From BD2-11 sp965115885 (GTDB lineage: Bacteria > Gemmatimonadota > Gemmatimonadetes > Longimicrobiales > Gaopeijiaceae), in NCBI GenBank assembly GCA_965115885.1, contig OZ220479.1, positions 744,001 through 808,000 on the forward strand: DNA of 64,000 bases, given 5' to 3'. The notes beneath the pieces were generated by a model. The model saw nothing but the letters and a program-made list of their open reading frames with translations, ran no database searches and was not told the origin of the DNA. Below are positions 27,080 through 36,012 of this stretch, one piece after another. Position 1 is the stretch's first letter. Each line of letters starts with the position of its first letter. The position numbers and the translations under genes are program-made.

Positions 27080-29224
27080 TCAGAAGCGGGAGGTCACCGT
27101 GACCCGGAAGCTGCGAGTGGCTCCCGGATTGCGTTCTTGGATGTCTACGTACTCCGCCTGCAGAAGATTCTCCACCTTCGCTTGAACGTCCATGTCCATG
27201 ACCTTGAGCGCGAGCCGCAGGTCCAGCAGCGTGATGGGTCCGCGTTCGTCCAATGGATAGGCGAGAACGGTTTCCGCCTCGCTGCGGTGACGCACATCCA
27301 GCGCCACCGCGTCGGCCCAGCCGGACAAGGTGGTCGTCAGGTTGTGGCGCGAGCGGTACGCGAGCGGTCGGTCCGTGTCGAGATCCCGTGAGTCGATGAA
27401 GAGGTAGTTCGTGTGCAGGTTGAGCTTCTGCGGCACGACCCCGACGCGCATGCCGGCGTCGAGCCCGCGCACCCGAGCCTCGGCCACGTTGCCGAACTGG
27501 AAGGTGAACGGTCGGTCCGGAGCGGCCGTCACCTCGATGAGGCCGGAGTACTGGCTCCAGAAGAGTCCCGCGTCGAGCCAGAGCCGCTCGTTCGGGACGA
27601 CGGTTGCGCCCAACTCTCCGGCCCACGCCGATTCTCCCCGCAACTCGAGATTGGGCACGACCTGGAAGCCGAAGTGGATGGTTCTGGTGAACTGCTCGGA
27701 AACGCTGGGCGACCGGTAGCCCCGGCTCAGGGACGTCCTCAGGCTCGTCTCCGGGGTGGCTTGGAAGACGAGCCCGATCTTGGGGTTGAGCGCTAGGTCG
27801 CCCTCCACCGCGGAGGCCTTGTGCGAATCCAGGCGGATGCCTACGGAGCTGCGCAAGCGATCCGAAAATTCGATCTCGTCCTGGACGAAGAGCGCCAGAT
27901 CGACGACTTGCGGCGTCGGGCTCAGGAAGTTGGACGCCACATGGGTTCTAGAGGCCTCGCCGCCCACCGTGACCGCGTGTCGGCCGCCGGAGAAGAACGA
28001 GACCTGCAGGTCCGTGCCGACGCGCGTCGAGCGATGGAAGTCCTGGTTGTCGTGGAAGTGGTTTCGATTTCGGACGTGCTGCAACTGAGGCCTCAGTTGC
28101 ACCTTGAGCGCCGCCGTCGCGACCGGGATGGCCGTCATCCCGAAGACCAGATCGGAGTTGCGTCTCCAATCCCCCAGTTCCGCGGGGTCCACTTCGAGAC
28201 GACGCTCGGGAGAGAGCCAAGTGAAGAACTCCTCCAAGTCCTCGCGCTTCCCGCTGGCGAACACCTCCAGCGGTCCGGACGACTCGGCTCCGAAGACCGC
28301 TTTGGCCCGCCACTGCCAGCGTTCGTGGCCTCCGTTCTGGCGAAAGCCGTCCGATCCTTCGCGTCCGGCGAACACCGCGACGGCCGCGTTCCCGATCTGT
28401 CGCGAGTGCTGGATCTGGAGACCCCGCATGCTGAGGCGCTCGTCGGTGAAGTCCAGATTGACCGGGGTGTCGAAGACGCCGTAGTAGCCGCGCACGGTGG
28501 TGCGCGGAGGTCCCAAGGGCGGGCGGGTGATCACGTTGACGACGCCCGCCAAGGCGTTCGTGCCCCACAGGGTGGAGTTGGGGCCCTTGACGACTTCGAT
28601 GCGGTCGACGTCCAGGAGCGGCAGAATTCCGTAGTCGATCCCCGACTCCACTCCGGTAAGCGCCCGGTGGCCGTCCAGCAACATCAGCACCCGGCTGCCG
28701 ACGCCGCGGGCGATGCCGCTGGAGCCGCGAATGTCCATCTGGCCGGCGTTGAAGGTCACGCCTTGGGCGAACGGGAGGGCTTCCCTCAGGTCGGTGACGT
28801 CGCGGCGCCGGAGCTCCTCTCCGCTCAGCATCGCGACGCTCGCGGGAGCCTCGCCGGGGCGGACCGTGGTCCGGCTCGCGGTGACGGTGACGCCGGGGGT
28901 GTCGAAGAGCAACGGCTCGAGCGGGATGCGGAGCCGCTCGGATGCGTTTGCGGCGACCGCGACCTCCGCGCTTGCGTAGCCGTCGGCGACGACGAACAGC
29001 GTGTACGTGTCGCCGTCCGACGTCGGCACCGCGAAGCCGCCGTCCCCGCCCGTGAGGACGCGTAGCGGGGTCGACCGCACCAGCACCTCCGCGCCCGCGA
29101 CGGGGATGCCGTTCTCGTCCACCACGACGCCCCGGATGGCGGGCGGCGTCTGGGCGGCGAGAGGTAGGGCGCAGAGCAGGGCGAGCGCTGTCGAGGCTCG
29201 CGTCGAGCGACCGGGCCCTCGCAT
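27080..29224 (-). CDS. TonB-dependent outer-membrane receptor with carboxypeptidase-like N-terminal domain
   Basis: A 714-residue receptor for active uptake across the outer membrane. It has a signal peptide (residues 1-24, ending LAAQT), then a carboxypeptidase regulatory-like domain (IRGVVVDENGIPVAGAEVLV) at about 30-105. The plug domain (VTVTASRTTVRPGEAPASVA, MLLDGHRAL, IEVVKGPNSTLWGTNALAGV) spans about 110-230, and a beta barrel follows. The C-terminus ends FRVTVTSRF with the expected terminal Phe. The start is 3 bp after the lipoprotein gene stop. The ligand is not evident; vitamin B12-, iron- or peptide-type substrates are all possible. Confidence 0.92.
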   Translation of the reverse strand: MRGPGRSTRASTALALLCALPLAAQTPPAIRGVVVDENGIPVAGAEVLVRSTPLRVLTGGDGGFAVPTSDGDTYTLFVVADGYASAEVAVAANASERLRIPLEPLLFDTPGVTVTASRTTVRPGEAPASVAMLSGEELRRRDVTDLREALPFAQGVTFNAGQMDIRGSSGIARGVGSRVLMLLDGHRALTGVESGIDYGILPLLDVDRIEVVKGPNSTLWGTNALAGVVNVITRPPLGPPRTTVRGYYGVFDTPVNLDFTDERLSMRGLQIQHSRQIGNAAVAVFAGREGSDGFRQNGGHERWQWRAKAVFGAESSGPLEVFASGKREDLEEFFTWLSPERRLEVDPAELGDWRRNSDLVFGMTAIPVATAALKVQLRPQLQHVRNRNHFHDNQDFHRSTRVGTDLQVSFFSGGRHAVTVGGEASRTHVASNFLSPTPQVVDLALFVQDEIEFSDRLRSSVGIRLDSHKASAVEGDLALNPKIGLVFQATPETSLRTSLSRGYRSPSVSEQFTRTIHFGFQVVPNLELRGESAWAGELGATVVPNERLWLDAGLFWSQYSGLIEVTAAPDRPFTFQFGNVAEARVRGLDAGMRVGVVPQKLNLHTNYLFIDSRDLDTDRPLAYRSRHNLTTTLSGWADAVALDVRHRSEAETVLAYPLDERGPITLLDLRLALKVMDMDVQAKVENLLQAEYVDIQERNPGATRSFRVTVTSRF

Positions 29225-29227
29225 GGG

Positions 29228-29677
29228 TCAGTTCCGCCGCCAGACCGAATAGGCGGCGGCTAGCGCGGGCTCGATCACTTCGACGTGCAGGGCATCGCCT
29301 TGTAACTCGTAGGTCCCCTGCCCTGAAAACTGGTCGCCCGTCTGCGACCAGCGGCCGTCGGAACGATTCAAGTAGCCGCCTCGATCCTCGAAGGACGTGG
29401 TTTCGCCCTGACCGTCCGGGAGCACGAGGCTGATCGCCATGGTGCCGGTGGCCACGGAACCTGCGACCGTCTCCTGCCGAACCGTGAAGGTGCCCGATAC
29501 GGTGTCCGACGTCTCAAGGGTGTCTCCGCCGGTCAACAGCGCTGCGGAAAAAGACTGCAACGTGTAGGATCCGGTGAGGTCGGGCGGGGCTTCGCCTCCG
29601 GGGTCTGCGAGATCTTCGTCCCCGCCGCATGCGGCCAGCGCTAGGACGAGGAACGGGATCGGTTTGGAACGGAGCAT
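29228..29677 (-). CDS. Small outer-membrane-type lipoprotein, first gene of TonB receptor operon
   Basis: A 149-residue lipoprotein with signal sequence and lipobox ALAAC at about residues 13-17. An acidic Gly-rich tether follows, then a beta-strand-rich domain (LTGSYTLQSFSAALL, VSGTFTVRQETVAGSVATG) resembling small lipocalin-like lipoproteins. It starts at ATG 29677 and is coupled to the receptor gene downstream. A substrate-capturing role for the receptor is plausible from position but not shown. Confidence 0.8.
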   Translation of the reverse strand: MLRSKPIPFLVLALAACGGDEDLADPGGEAPPDLTGSYTLQSFSAALLTGGDTLETSDTVSGTFTVRQETVAGSVATGTMAISLVLPDGQGETTSFEDRGGYLNRSDGRWSQTGDQFSGQGTYELQGDALHVEVIEPALAAAYSVWRRN

Positions 29678-29819
29678 GGTCGTGTCCGCGATACGGTTGC
29701 GGTTGGGTCGGAGCGGAATCGGATCCTTAATCGAAACTGCTACACGCCTTGTGAAGCTTATGATCCTGCGGGGATCCCCGCCAGAAAAAGTCCCGTCCAA
29801 CGACGAACGAACCTGAACC

Positions 29820-30018
29820 GGAAGGCGGTGTCCAACGGGAGCCGAGCCCCGATCCGAGGCGCTGCGATCATGAGCATGATCCTGTCGCTCGGCGCCGAAC
29901 GGATCCGCACCTCGACCCGATCCGCGACCTCTCGGACGGTACCGCCGCCGCGGACGACGCGGAGGTTGACGACCGTGCCGGAGCCTACCGCTTCGCCGGC
30001 CGGACGCTGGTCGGGCGC
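29820..30018 (+). mobile_element. Inverted-repeat partner B: fragment of the same transposase element
   Basis: AAGGCGGTGTCCAACGGGAG and the following approximately 180 bp match the reverse complement of 24800-25012, including the transposase start and the codons for GAYRFAGRTLVG (compare EAYRLISRALVE). Indels have destroyed the frame. The copy ends near 30018. The next 240 bp, to the istB fragment at 30258, show no recognisable feature. Confidence 0.75.
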
Positions 30019-30257
30019 CGGTCCCCCCGACGCGAGGGATCCGGGCTCCGAGCGCTTCCAAGCTTCCGACGGCGGCGAGGCGGATTCTTGCGGACGGGAA
30101 ACTCGACCGGGCAGGGAGGCCCACACCCCCCGCCGGGGTTGGTTTTCCTCCGCACCTGCCGGTCGCGCCCGAGCGGGTCTCTCTGCGACGGAATCGTCCT
30201 CTCGGCGTTCGGGCGGGACGGGATCGACGGACGCGCAGCTCGGATCCCGGCGTTCGC

Positions 30258-30464
30258 CCGAGTCGTCTGCCGAGACCGAAGACGCTGGCGGAGTTCGACT
30301 TCACGTTCCAGCCGTCGCCAGCGGGTCGAGTCGTTGCACGAGCTGGGGTTCCTGGAGCGGAAGGAGAACGTGGTGATCCTGGGTCCTCCCGGAGTCGGGA
30401 AGACTCGCATCGCCATCGGCTTGGCGTTTGCGGCGGCCGAGGCGGGGCGGAGGATTTACTTCGG
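30258..30464 (+). pseudogene. Internal fragment of an IS21-type istB gene
   Basis: This stretch repeats 32055-32264 of the intact istB gene, from the codons for SRLPGLKTLAEF to the P-loop region and RRIYFG, with a deletion after FTFQPS that shifts the frame. It ends abruptly at 30464, where sequence of an IS110 transposase begins. It is a remnant of a second IS21-family copy. Confidence 0.85.
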
Positions 30465-30613
30465 CAGGCGCTTCATGCGAGGCAGGTCGCGGAGCTGATC
30501 GCGCAGCCGCTCGGGCGCCGAGACGATCAGGCCGTGCATCTGTCGCTGGGCCACAAGGCACCCCTTCACCGCGCTCCGGCGCTCCGGCGCTCCGGCGCGC
30601 CACGCAGAGCGTG
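30465..30613 (-). pseudogene. Internal fragment of an IS110-type transposase (left half of split copy B)
   Basis: The sequence matches 34559-34689 of the full IS110 copy in the same orientation. GCGCTCCG is present three times in tandem (30571-30594) where the full copy has one, a slippage expansion. The match stops at CAGAGCGTG (30605-30613), where the IS21 element begins. The same CAGAGCGTG restarts the IS110 sequence at 35339. Confidence 0.85.
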
Positions 30614-30812
30614 TTACCGAGCGTTTAAAATTGCACACTTTTTGGCGTCAGGAATTGCACACTTTTTGGCGTTTAGCGTTGCGCAGATTTTTGCACACTT
30701 TCGTGGCCCGCAACTGTTCGCGGAGGGCATCCGGAGGCGGACCCGGAGGGGGGTGTCCCTGAGCTGGATCATCGATTACGCGTGTCCCATCCACTTCGCC
30801 CAAGGAGACGCG

Positions 30813-31853
30813 ATGATCGACGGCAGCACGAAGGTACAGGCGAGGAAACTCTTGGAACGAGGGTTGTCCAAGACCGCGGTCGCGGCCGATCTGGGGATCG
30901 CCCGGAGGACGTTGTACTACTGGATTTCCGGCGGTTGGCTGGACGACGAGGCGGGCGGTGCCGGATCCGGGACACGCTCGCGGCGACCTCGGAAGTCGAA
31001 GCTCGACGACTACAAGCGATTCATCGAAGAGCGTTTGGCCGAGTTTCCGAAGATGAGCGCCGTGCGGTTGTACGAGGATGTGCGGAGGTCGGGATTCGAG
31101 GGGAGCTACAGCGTTGTCGCTCGGCATGTTCGGTCGGTTCGGCCGCAAGATCGGGTCGAGGCGGTGCAGCGGTTCGAGACGGAGCCCGGTCGCCAGGGGC
31201 AGGTGGACTTCGCGGAGTTCAAGTTCCCTTGGGGCAAGCGTTTCGCGCTGGTCGTGGTTCTGGGTTACTCGCGCTGGATGTGGGCGCGCCTCTACGAGCG
31301 CCAGACGATGGCCGTCCTGGTGGACGGGCTCGAGAAGTCGTTCGTCGCCATGGGCGGCGTGCCCAGGGAGTTGCTGTTCGATCGGATGAAGGCGGTGGTG
31401 ATCTCCGGCGAGCGCAAAGCGGGCGGGAAGCTGATGGAAAACGCTGCGTTCACGGGGTTTGCCGATCACTGGGGATTCAAGGTCCGGGCCTGCCGTCCAT
31501 ACCGGGCGCAGACGAAGGGGAAGGTCGAGCGTCCCATCCGGTACATGCGCGAGAACTTCTTCTACGGGCGCAGCTTCGCAGGGGACGCCGACATCGACGA
31601 ACGGTTGAAGCGGTGGCGGGAGCAGGTCGCCAACGTCCGGATTCACGGGACGCTCGGGGAGAGCGTGTCGGATCGTTTCGCGTCGGAGCGGCCCCTTCTG
31701 TTGCCCTTGGCACCGAGGGGGTATCGGTTCGCGACCCCGAGACCGATGCCCGAGCCCGAGGCGAAGCGGTCGGAGCCGTCGGCGCCCCTTCCGTCGGTCG
31801 ACGTCGAGCAGCGGTCGTTGGACTACTACTCGGCTGAACGGAGGGTTTCGTGA
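30813..31853 (+). CDS. istA: IS21-family transposase IstA
   Basis: A 346-residue DDE transposase. A helix-turn-helix occupies residues about 5-40 (VQARKLLERGLSKTAVAADL). The integrase core starts at GRQGQVDFAEFKF (first catalytic Asp). The second Asp lies near LLFDRMKAVV, and Glu in AQTKGKVERPIRYMRE is the third. It starts at ATG 30813 with AAGGAGACG upstream. Its stop overlaps the istB GTG start by 4 nt. The frame is intact, so it is probably functional. It cuts and joins the IS ends together with IstB. Confidence 0.92.
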   Translation: MIDGSTKVQARKLLERGLSKTAVAADLGIARRTLYYWISGGWLDDEAGGAGSGTRSRRPRKSKLDDYKRFIEERLAEFPKMSAVRLYEDVRRSGFEGSYSVVARHVRSVRPQDRVEAVQRFETEPGRQGQVDFAEFKFPWGKRFALVVVLGYSRWMWARLYERQTMAVLVDGLEKSFVAMGGVPRELLFDRMKAVVISGERKAGGKLMENAAFTGFADHWGFKVRACRPYRAQTKGKVERPIRYMRENFFYGRSFAGDADIDERLKRWREQVANVRIHGTLGESVSDRFASERPLLLPLAPRGYRFATPRPMPEPEAKRSEPSAPLPSVDVEQRSLDYYSAERRVS

Positions 31854-32665
31854 AGGCTGCGAGCCGGAGGGATCGGATCGCGGCCCAGCTGGCGGATTTG
31901 AAGATGCCCGGGGCGCTCGAGGCGCTGGACGAGGTGTTCAGGCGAGTGGACGGCGGGGAGTACACGGCGGGCGAGGGGATCGAGCGTCTGCTCGGGGCGC
32001 AGATCGAGCTGCGCAACGGTCGTCGCTTGACGGCGGCGATGCGGTCGAGTCGTCTGCCGGGACTGAAGACGCTGGCGGAGTTCGACTTCACGTTCCAGCC
32101 GTCGATCGATCGTCAGCAGGTCGAGTCGTTGCACGAGCTGGGGTTCCTGGAGCGGAAGGAGAACGTGGTGATCCTGGGTCCTCCCGGAGTCGGGAAGACG
32201 CACATCGCGATCAGCTTGGCGGTTGCGGCGGCCGAGGCGGGGCGGAGGATCTACTTCGGCACGCTGGCCGCGCTGGTCGAGTCGCTGGAGGAGGCGCACG
32301 CGGCGGGCAGGCTGAAGCGTCGGCTGAAGACGTCGATGCATCCGGCGTTGCTCGTGGTGGACGAGATCGGGTATCTGCCGGTGACGTCGAACGGAGCGCG
32401 TCTGTTCTTCCAGCTGGTCAACGGGCGTTACGGGCGGGCGTCGACGGTGTTGACGTCGAACAAGCCGTATCAGCAGTGGGGCGAGGTGCTGCACGACGAG
32501 GTGATGGCGGCCGCGTTGTTGGACCGTCTGCTGCATCGCAGTCACACGATCAACATTCGGGGCAACTCGTACAGGATGCGGCGCCACAAGGAGATCTCGA
32601 GGGCGATCCATCCGACGGCATCGCCGGCGAGCGATGCTGGAGCCGACGACACGGACAGGAGGTAG
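31850..32665 (+). CDS. istB: IS21-family helper ATPase IstB
   Basis: A 271-residue AAA+ ATPase that assembles on target DNA and directs IstA, similar to DnaC-like loaders. The P-loop is ILGPPGVGKTHIAI at about residues 105-118, Walker B is LLVVDEIGYLPV and the sensor region is STVLTSNKPYQQWG. The C-terminal HRSHTINIRGNSYRMR is characteristic. It begins at GTG 31850, overlapping the istA stop. A partial second copy of this gene lies at 30258-30464. Confidence 0.92.
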   Translation: MKAASRRDRIAAQLADLKMPGALEALDEVFRRVDGGEYTAGEGIERLLGAQIELRNGRRLTAAMRSSRLPGLKTLAEFDFTFQPSIDRQQVESLHELGFLERKENVVILGPPGVGKTHIAISLAVAAAEAGRRIYFGTLAALVESLEEAHAAGRLKRRLKTSMHPALLVVDEIGYLPVTSNGARLFFQLVNGRYGRASTVLTSNKPYQQWGEVLHDEVMAAALLDRLLHRSHTINIRGNSYRMRRHKEISRAIHPTASPASDAGADDTDRR

Positions 32666-32668
32666 GAC

Positions 32669-33247
32669 ATGACGAAGGTTGGGACACGGAACGCGGAGCC
32701 GCGTCGGAACTCGATTCGCAGGCCGTGGCGGGGGATCCGGCGAGGCTGGAGGCTCGACCGCGCGAGCGAAGCCGTAGGATCGCCCCTGAGGGCCGATCAC
32801 GACCCTCGGAGGGGTAGGGATACCCGCGGAAACGGCATGTGGGGGATTCTGCGCCGGGGAGCGGAGCGGTTCATGGAAGCCATGGGGTGCATGATCGCCG
32901 GGGTTCTCCACGCGGAGATCGAGGGGATCCACCCTTGGACCGGTCGGAGGGGGGTTCGGATGGTCGGGATCCTGGCGGGTGGAGGCGCCCGGATGCGGCG
33001 GAGGTGGGCTGTGAACGGCGCCCTCCTCGGGGTCCCCGTTTCGGTCGCTACGCTCCCTGCACGGGGACCCCGAGGAGCCTGCTTGACGCCAAAAAGTGTG
33101 CAATTTTCGGTGGCCCAAGAGGTGCCCTTGCCGGGCACAAAAAGTGTGCAATTTTTGACGATGCTCTTATGTACGTCAAGGGCCCATTTTTGCCTCCTCG
33201 CTGTCCTCAGCGGGCGTGTCCCTGGAAAGCCCCGCCAACCCACATAA
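32669..33247 (+). CDS. Possible passenger open reading frame downstream of istB
   Basis: A 192-codon frame starts at an ATG with an excellent AGGAGG site, 4 bp after the istB stop. Its N-terminus is very Arg-rich (NSIRRPWRGIRRGWRLDR). The C-terminal part translates the IS21 right-end repeats (SVQF twice) and runs out of the element, so the full length is not natural. It may be a small real third gene of this IS or a chance frame. No family is recognised. Confidence 0.3.
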   Translation: MTKVGTRNAEPRRNSIRRPWRGIRRGWRLDRASEAVGSPLRADHDPRRGRDTRGNGMWGILRRGAERFMEAMGCMIAGVLHAEIEGIHPWTGRRGVRMVGILAGGGARMRRRWAVNGALLGVPVSVATLPARGPRGACLTPKSVQFSVAQEVPLPGTKSVQFLTMLLCTSRAHFCLLAVLSGRVPGKPRQPT

Positions 33248-33831
33248 AACACCGAAGAGCCCCAGTTTTCCGTAAATTCGAGGCTGCAGGATCGCTTCTA
33301 ACGGCGTTTCGGGACCTTTTCCGAGGGTTGGGGGACGTAGCGAGCGTCGCACCTCGCGACGTTCCGTCGGGATCATCGGCAGACGCTTCACGTTGCCCGC
33401 GAGTCCTGCGGATCGCCGGCCTCTGCTCTTGCCTCTGTGATTGCGGAACCTGTCGCTCCACAGGCTCTTGTGCGCATAGGACAACGCTGGCGCGGGACCC
33501 GCAGGCTCTTCGCGCGCGCACCCGCCAGCGTCCGTTCGCCGCGCCATGTCCGACAGCGCGTCCCACGGCGCCCGGGACACGGAGAGGAAGCGGCCGACCG
33601 GCCGCTCCCGGGCCCTGACGCCTCGCGCAGGGAGCGGAGCGACCGAAGCGAGGCGCCAGGGCCCGCGTCCCCCGGGCAGGTGCGGCAGACGGAACGCTCC
33701 TGCGTCCAACACCCGACGTCGGCCCATCCCGTCTGCGCTCACGCGCCCGAAAGGACATCCTTGGAGCCGGGATCGGATCATGGCGCAGCTCGACCGCGCG
33801 ATCCCGCTCCGAAAGGAGTCTTCGGACAGGC
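33161..33831. other. Non-coding spacer between IS21 and IS110 transposase, with a 17-bp-stem hairpin
   Basis: No convincing gene is seen. The main feature is a hairpin: GGGCCCTGACGCCTCGC (33610-33626) pairs with 33648-33664 with one mismatch around a 21-nt loop. This region lies 3' of the IS110 transposase, so part of it belongs to the right end of that element. The exact IS110 left boundary on the map is not resolved. Confidence 0.5.
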
Positions 33832-35091
33832 TCATGCAGCTCTGCACGCTGCCGGCCCGTCTTCCACGGCCCCTCCGTCAGCGCTGCGCCGGCCCCCTTC
33901 GCCCGGATCCGACAAGCCCGCAGCCGGGCTCCTCCGCACACCCGCCCGATCCCGCCTCTCGCCCTGGCTCCCGGCGGCCGTCTCCCGAGCTTCGGCTACC
34001 GCCGCGCTCGCCGCATCGGACGACTCCGTCGGGATCGCCGCCCCGACGCCGTTCGTCAGCGCCCGGTACACGCAACGGGCCATGTACCGCTTGAGGCACC
34101 GCATCGTCTCGCGCTTCGACAGCCCCTCTTCCGTGCGCCGCTCGACGTAGCGCTGCGTTCTCGGATCTTTGCGCATGCAAGTCAGCACGATCATATGCAG
34201 CGCCGCGTTCGCACTCCGGTTCCCGCCCCGATTCAGGCGATGCCGCCGCGTCTTTCCACTCGACGCAGGGATCGGGCTGACTCCGCACATCATCGCGAAG
34301 CTTCCCTCCGAACGCATCCGATCCGGGTTCTCTCCGACCGCCACCAGCAGATCCGCAGCCGTCGCGATTCCCACGCCCTCGAGCTCGAGCAACGCCGGAC
34401 CCGCACTCTCGACGATCGGCCGAATGCACTCGTCCAGTCCCGCGATCTCCTCCTTGAAGGCCAGGATCCGGCGAGCCAGGCGCTTGAGCGCGATCTTCGT
34501 CGCGACCTCCGGCTCATGCGCCCGCTCTGATCGAGGCCTCCACGCCGCGCACTTGCGCAGGCGCTTCATGCGAGGCAGGTCGCGCAGCTCGTCGCGTAGC
34601 CGCTCGGGCGCTGAGACGATCAGGTTGTGCACCTGTTGCTGAGCCGCAATGCACCCCTTCACCGCGCTCCGGCGCGCCACGCAGAGCGTGCGCAGCGCTT
34701 CGACGGCGCCGGTGCGGTCCTTGGCCACGTGCGTTCGGTACCCGGTGCGAGCCGCCTGCGCCGCCGCGATCGCGTCCAGCGCGTCGTCCTTCCCTTGCGC
34801 CCTTCGGGCCACGCGGTCCGGACCGGTCACCTCGAGCACGGGCACGCCGGCCGCCGCCAGGCAGCGGCTCACACCTGCGCCGTACGTCCCCGTGCACTCG
34901 ACGCCCACGCGCAGCAGCTCGCCGTGAGATCGAAGCCACTCGAGCAACGCCCGGTACCCGTCGCCAGTCGTCGGAAACGACTCGGTCCCGAGCTTCGCGC
35001 CGTCGACGCTCACAACTGCAACGGTGTGTTGGTCTTGGTGGGTATCCACCCCACCGACGACCCCGTTGCCCTCCACCTGCGCACTCGCCAT
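33832..35091 (-). CDS. IS110-family DEDD transposase (full copy A)
   Basis: A 419-residue recombinase. The N-terminal RuvC-like domain has Asp in VVGGVDTHQDQHTVAVVSVD, Glu in LRVGVECTGTYG and Asp pairs in GKDDALDAIAAAQ. The C-terminal Tnp20-like domain has LEGVGIATAADLLVAVGE and SGKTRRHRLNRGGNRSAN, with the conserved nucleophilic Ser region. I chose the start at 35091 (MASAQVEGNG), since upstream codons are part of the conserved IS end. The last 60 residues are low-complexity and may be read into flanking DNA. IS110 enzymes use a bridge RNA from the element's non-coding end to choose targets. Confidence 0.88.
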   Translation of the reverse strand: MASAQVEGNGVVGGVDTHQDQHTVAVVSVDGAKLGTESFPTTGDGYRALLEWLRSHGELLRVGVECTGTYGAGVSRCLAAAGVPVLEVTGPDRVARRAQGKDDALDAIAAAQAARTGYRTHVAKDRTGAVEALRTLCVARRSAVKGCIAAQQQVHNLIVSAPERLRDELRDLPRMKRLRKCAAWRPRSERAHEPEVATKIALKRLARRILAFKEEIAGLDECIRPIVESAGPALLELEGVGIATAADLLVAVGENPDRMRSEGSFAMMCGVSPIPASSGKTRRHRLNRGGNRSANAALHMIVLTCMRKDPRTQRYVERRTEEGLSKRETMRCLKRYMARCVYRALTNGVGAAIPTESSDAASAAVAEARETAAGSQGERRDRAGVRRSPAAGLSDPGEGGRRSADGGAVEDGPAACRAA

Positions 35092-35340
35092 GCCGGCCTC
35101 CTGTTCCCATGTTGGGATGCAACGATGGAACCGGCCTCGGCCGACATTGGACAAAGCAGCGATGGGACGCGCGAGAGCGCGTCAGGCTCTTATCAGGTCA
35201 CGATGTCGGTCGAGGCCGGCGCTCTATCCGGCCCCCCCGAGTGGCCGACAAATCGTTAAAAGGACACTTCGGTCAGCCAAATGCTGGGTCAGGCCACCGA
35301 GGGGAACCGGCGTCAGTTTCAAACTCGCTGCCAATTGACA
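35092..35340. ncRNA. Conserved non-coding end of IS110 copy A with two hairpins (candidate bridge-RNA region)
   Basis: About 190 bp of this region is repeated at the end of copy B (35815-36010). Two hairpins are kept in both. GACGCGC-GAGA-GCGCGTC in A becomes GACGCAC-GCGA-GCGCGTC in B, both with GNRA-type loops when read on the + strand. GGCCGG...CCGGCC in A becomes GGTCGG...CCGGTC in B, retained by G-U pairs on the + strand. IS110 elements are known to encode a structured bridge RNA in a non-coding end. Here the better folding strand is opposite to the transposase, which is unexpected for the 5' end, so the assignment is tentative. Confidence 0.4.
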
Positions 35341-36012
35341 GAGCGTGCGTAGCGCCTCGACAGCGCCGGTGCGGTCCTTGGCCACGTGCGTCCGGTACCC
35401 GGTGCGAGCCGCCTGCGCCGCTGCGACGGCGTCCAGCGCATCGTCCTTCCCCTGCGCCCTTCGGGCCACGCGGTCCGGACCGGTCACCTCGATCACGGGC
35501 ACGCCAGCCGCCGCCAAAGGCGGCGGCTCACGCCTGCGCCGCACGTCCCCGTGCACTCGACGACCACGCGCAGCAGCTCGCCGTGGGAGCGAAGCCACGC
35601 GAACATCGCCCGATACCCGTCACCCGTCGCCGGTCGTCGGAAACGACTCGGTCCCGAGCTCCGCGCCGTCGACGTTCGCAACTGCAACGGTGTGTCGGCC
35701 TTGGTGGGCGTCCACCCCACCGACGACCCCGTTGCCCTCCACCTGCGCACTCGCCATGCCGGCCTCCTGTTCCCATGTTGGGATGCAGCGATGGAACCGG
35801 CCTCGGCCGACATTGGACAAAGCAGCGACGGGACGCACGCGAGCGCGTCGGGCTCTTGTCAGGTCGCGATGTCGGTCGAGGTCGGCGCTTTTTCCGGTCC
35901 CCCCGAGCGGCCGAGAAATCGTATCGTTGGTAGGGCACTTGGGTCAGCCGATCGCTGGGTCAAGCCGCCCGAGGGGAACCGGCGTCAGTTTCAAACTCGT
36001 CGCCAATGACAC
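35339..36012 (-). pseudogene. Right half of split, frameshifted IS110 copy B
   Basis: It begins at CAGAGCGTG, the same 9 bp at which the left fragment stops at 30613, and continues collinearly through the N-terminal half of the transposase to the element end. The frame is broken by a 7-bp duplication (ACCCGTC at 35615-35621 and 35622-35628) and a second small indel near 35515. Translated pieces such as VTGPDRVARRAQGKDDALD are nearly identical to copy A. The end GGCGTCAGTTTCAAACTCG is shared with copy A at 35310-35328. Confidence 0.85.

Larger units (their letters stand above)
30612..33160 (+). mobile_element. IS21-family insertion sequence (istA-istB), apparently intact
   Basis: The left end begins near TGTTACCGAG and carries repeats of TTGCACACTTTTTGG at 30631, 30655 and (shorter) 30691. 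The right end has the exact reverse complement of TTGCACACTTTTTGGCGTCA at 33084-33103 and another core copy at 33139-33151. Multiple Mu-like terminal repeats and two overlapping genes are typical of IS21. The exact right boundary and target duplication could not be fixed. Confidence 0.85.
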
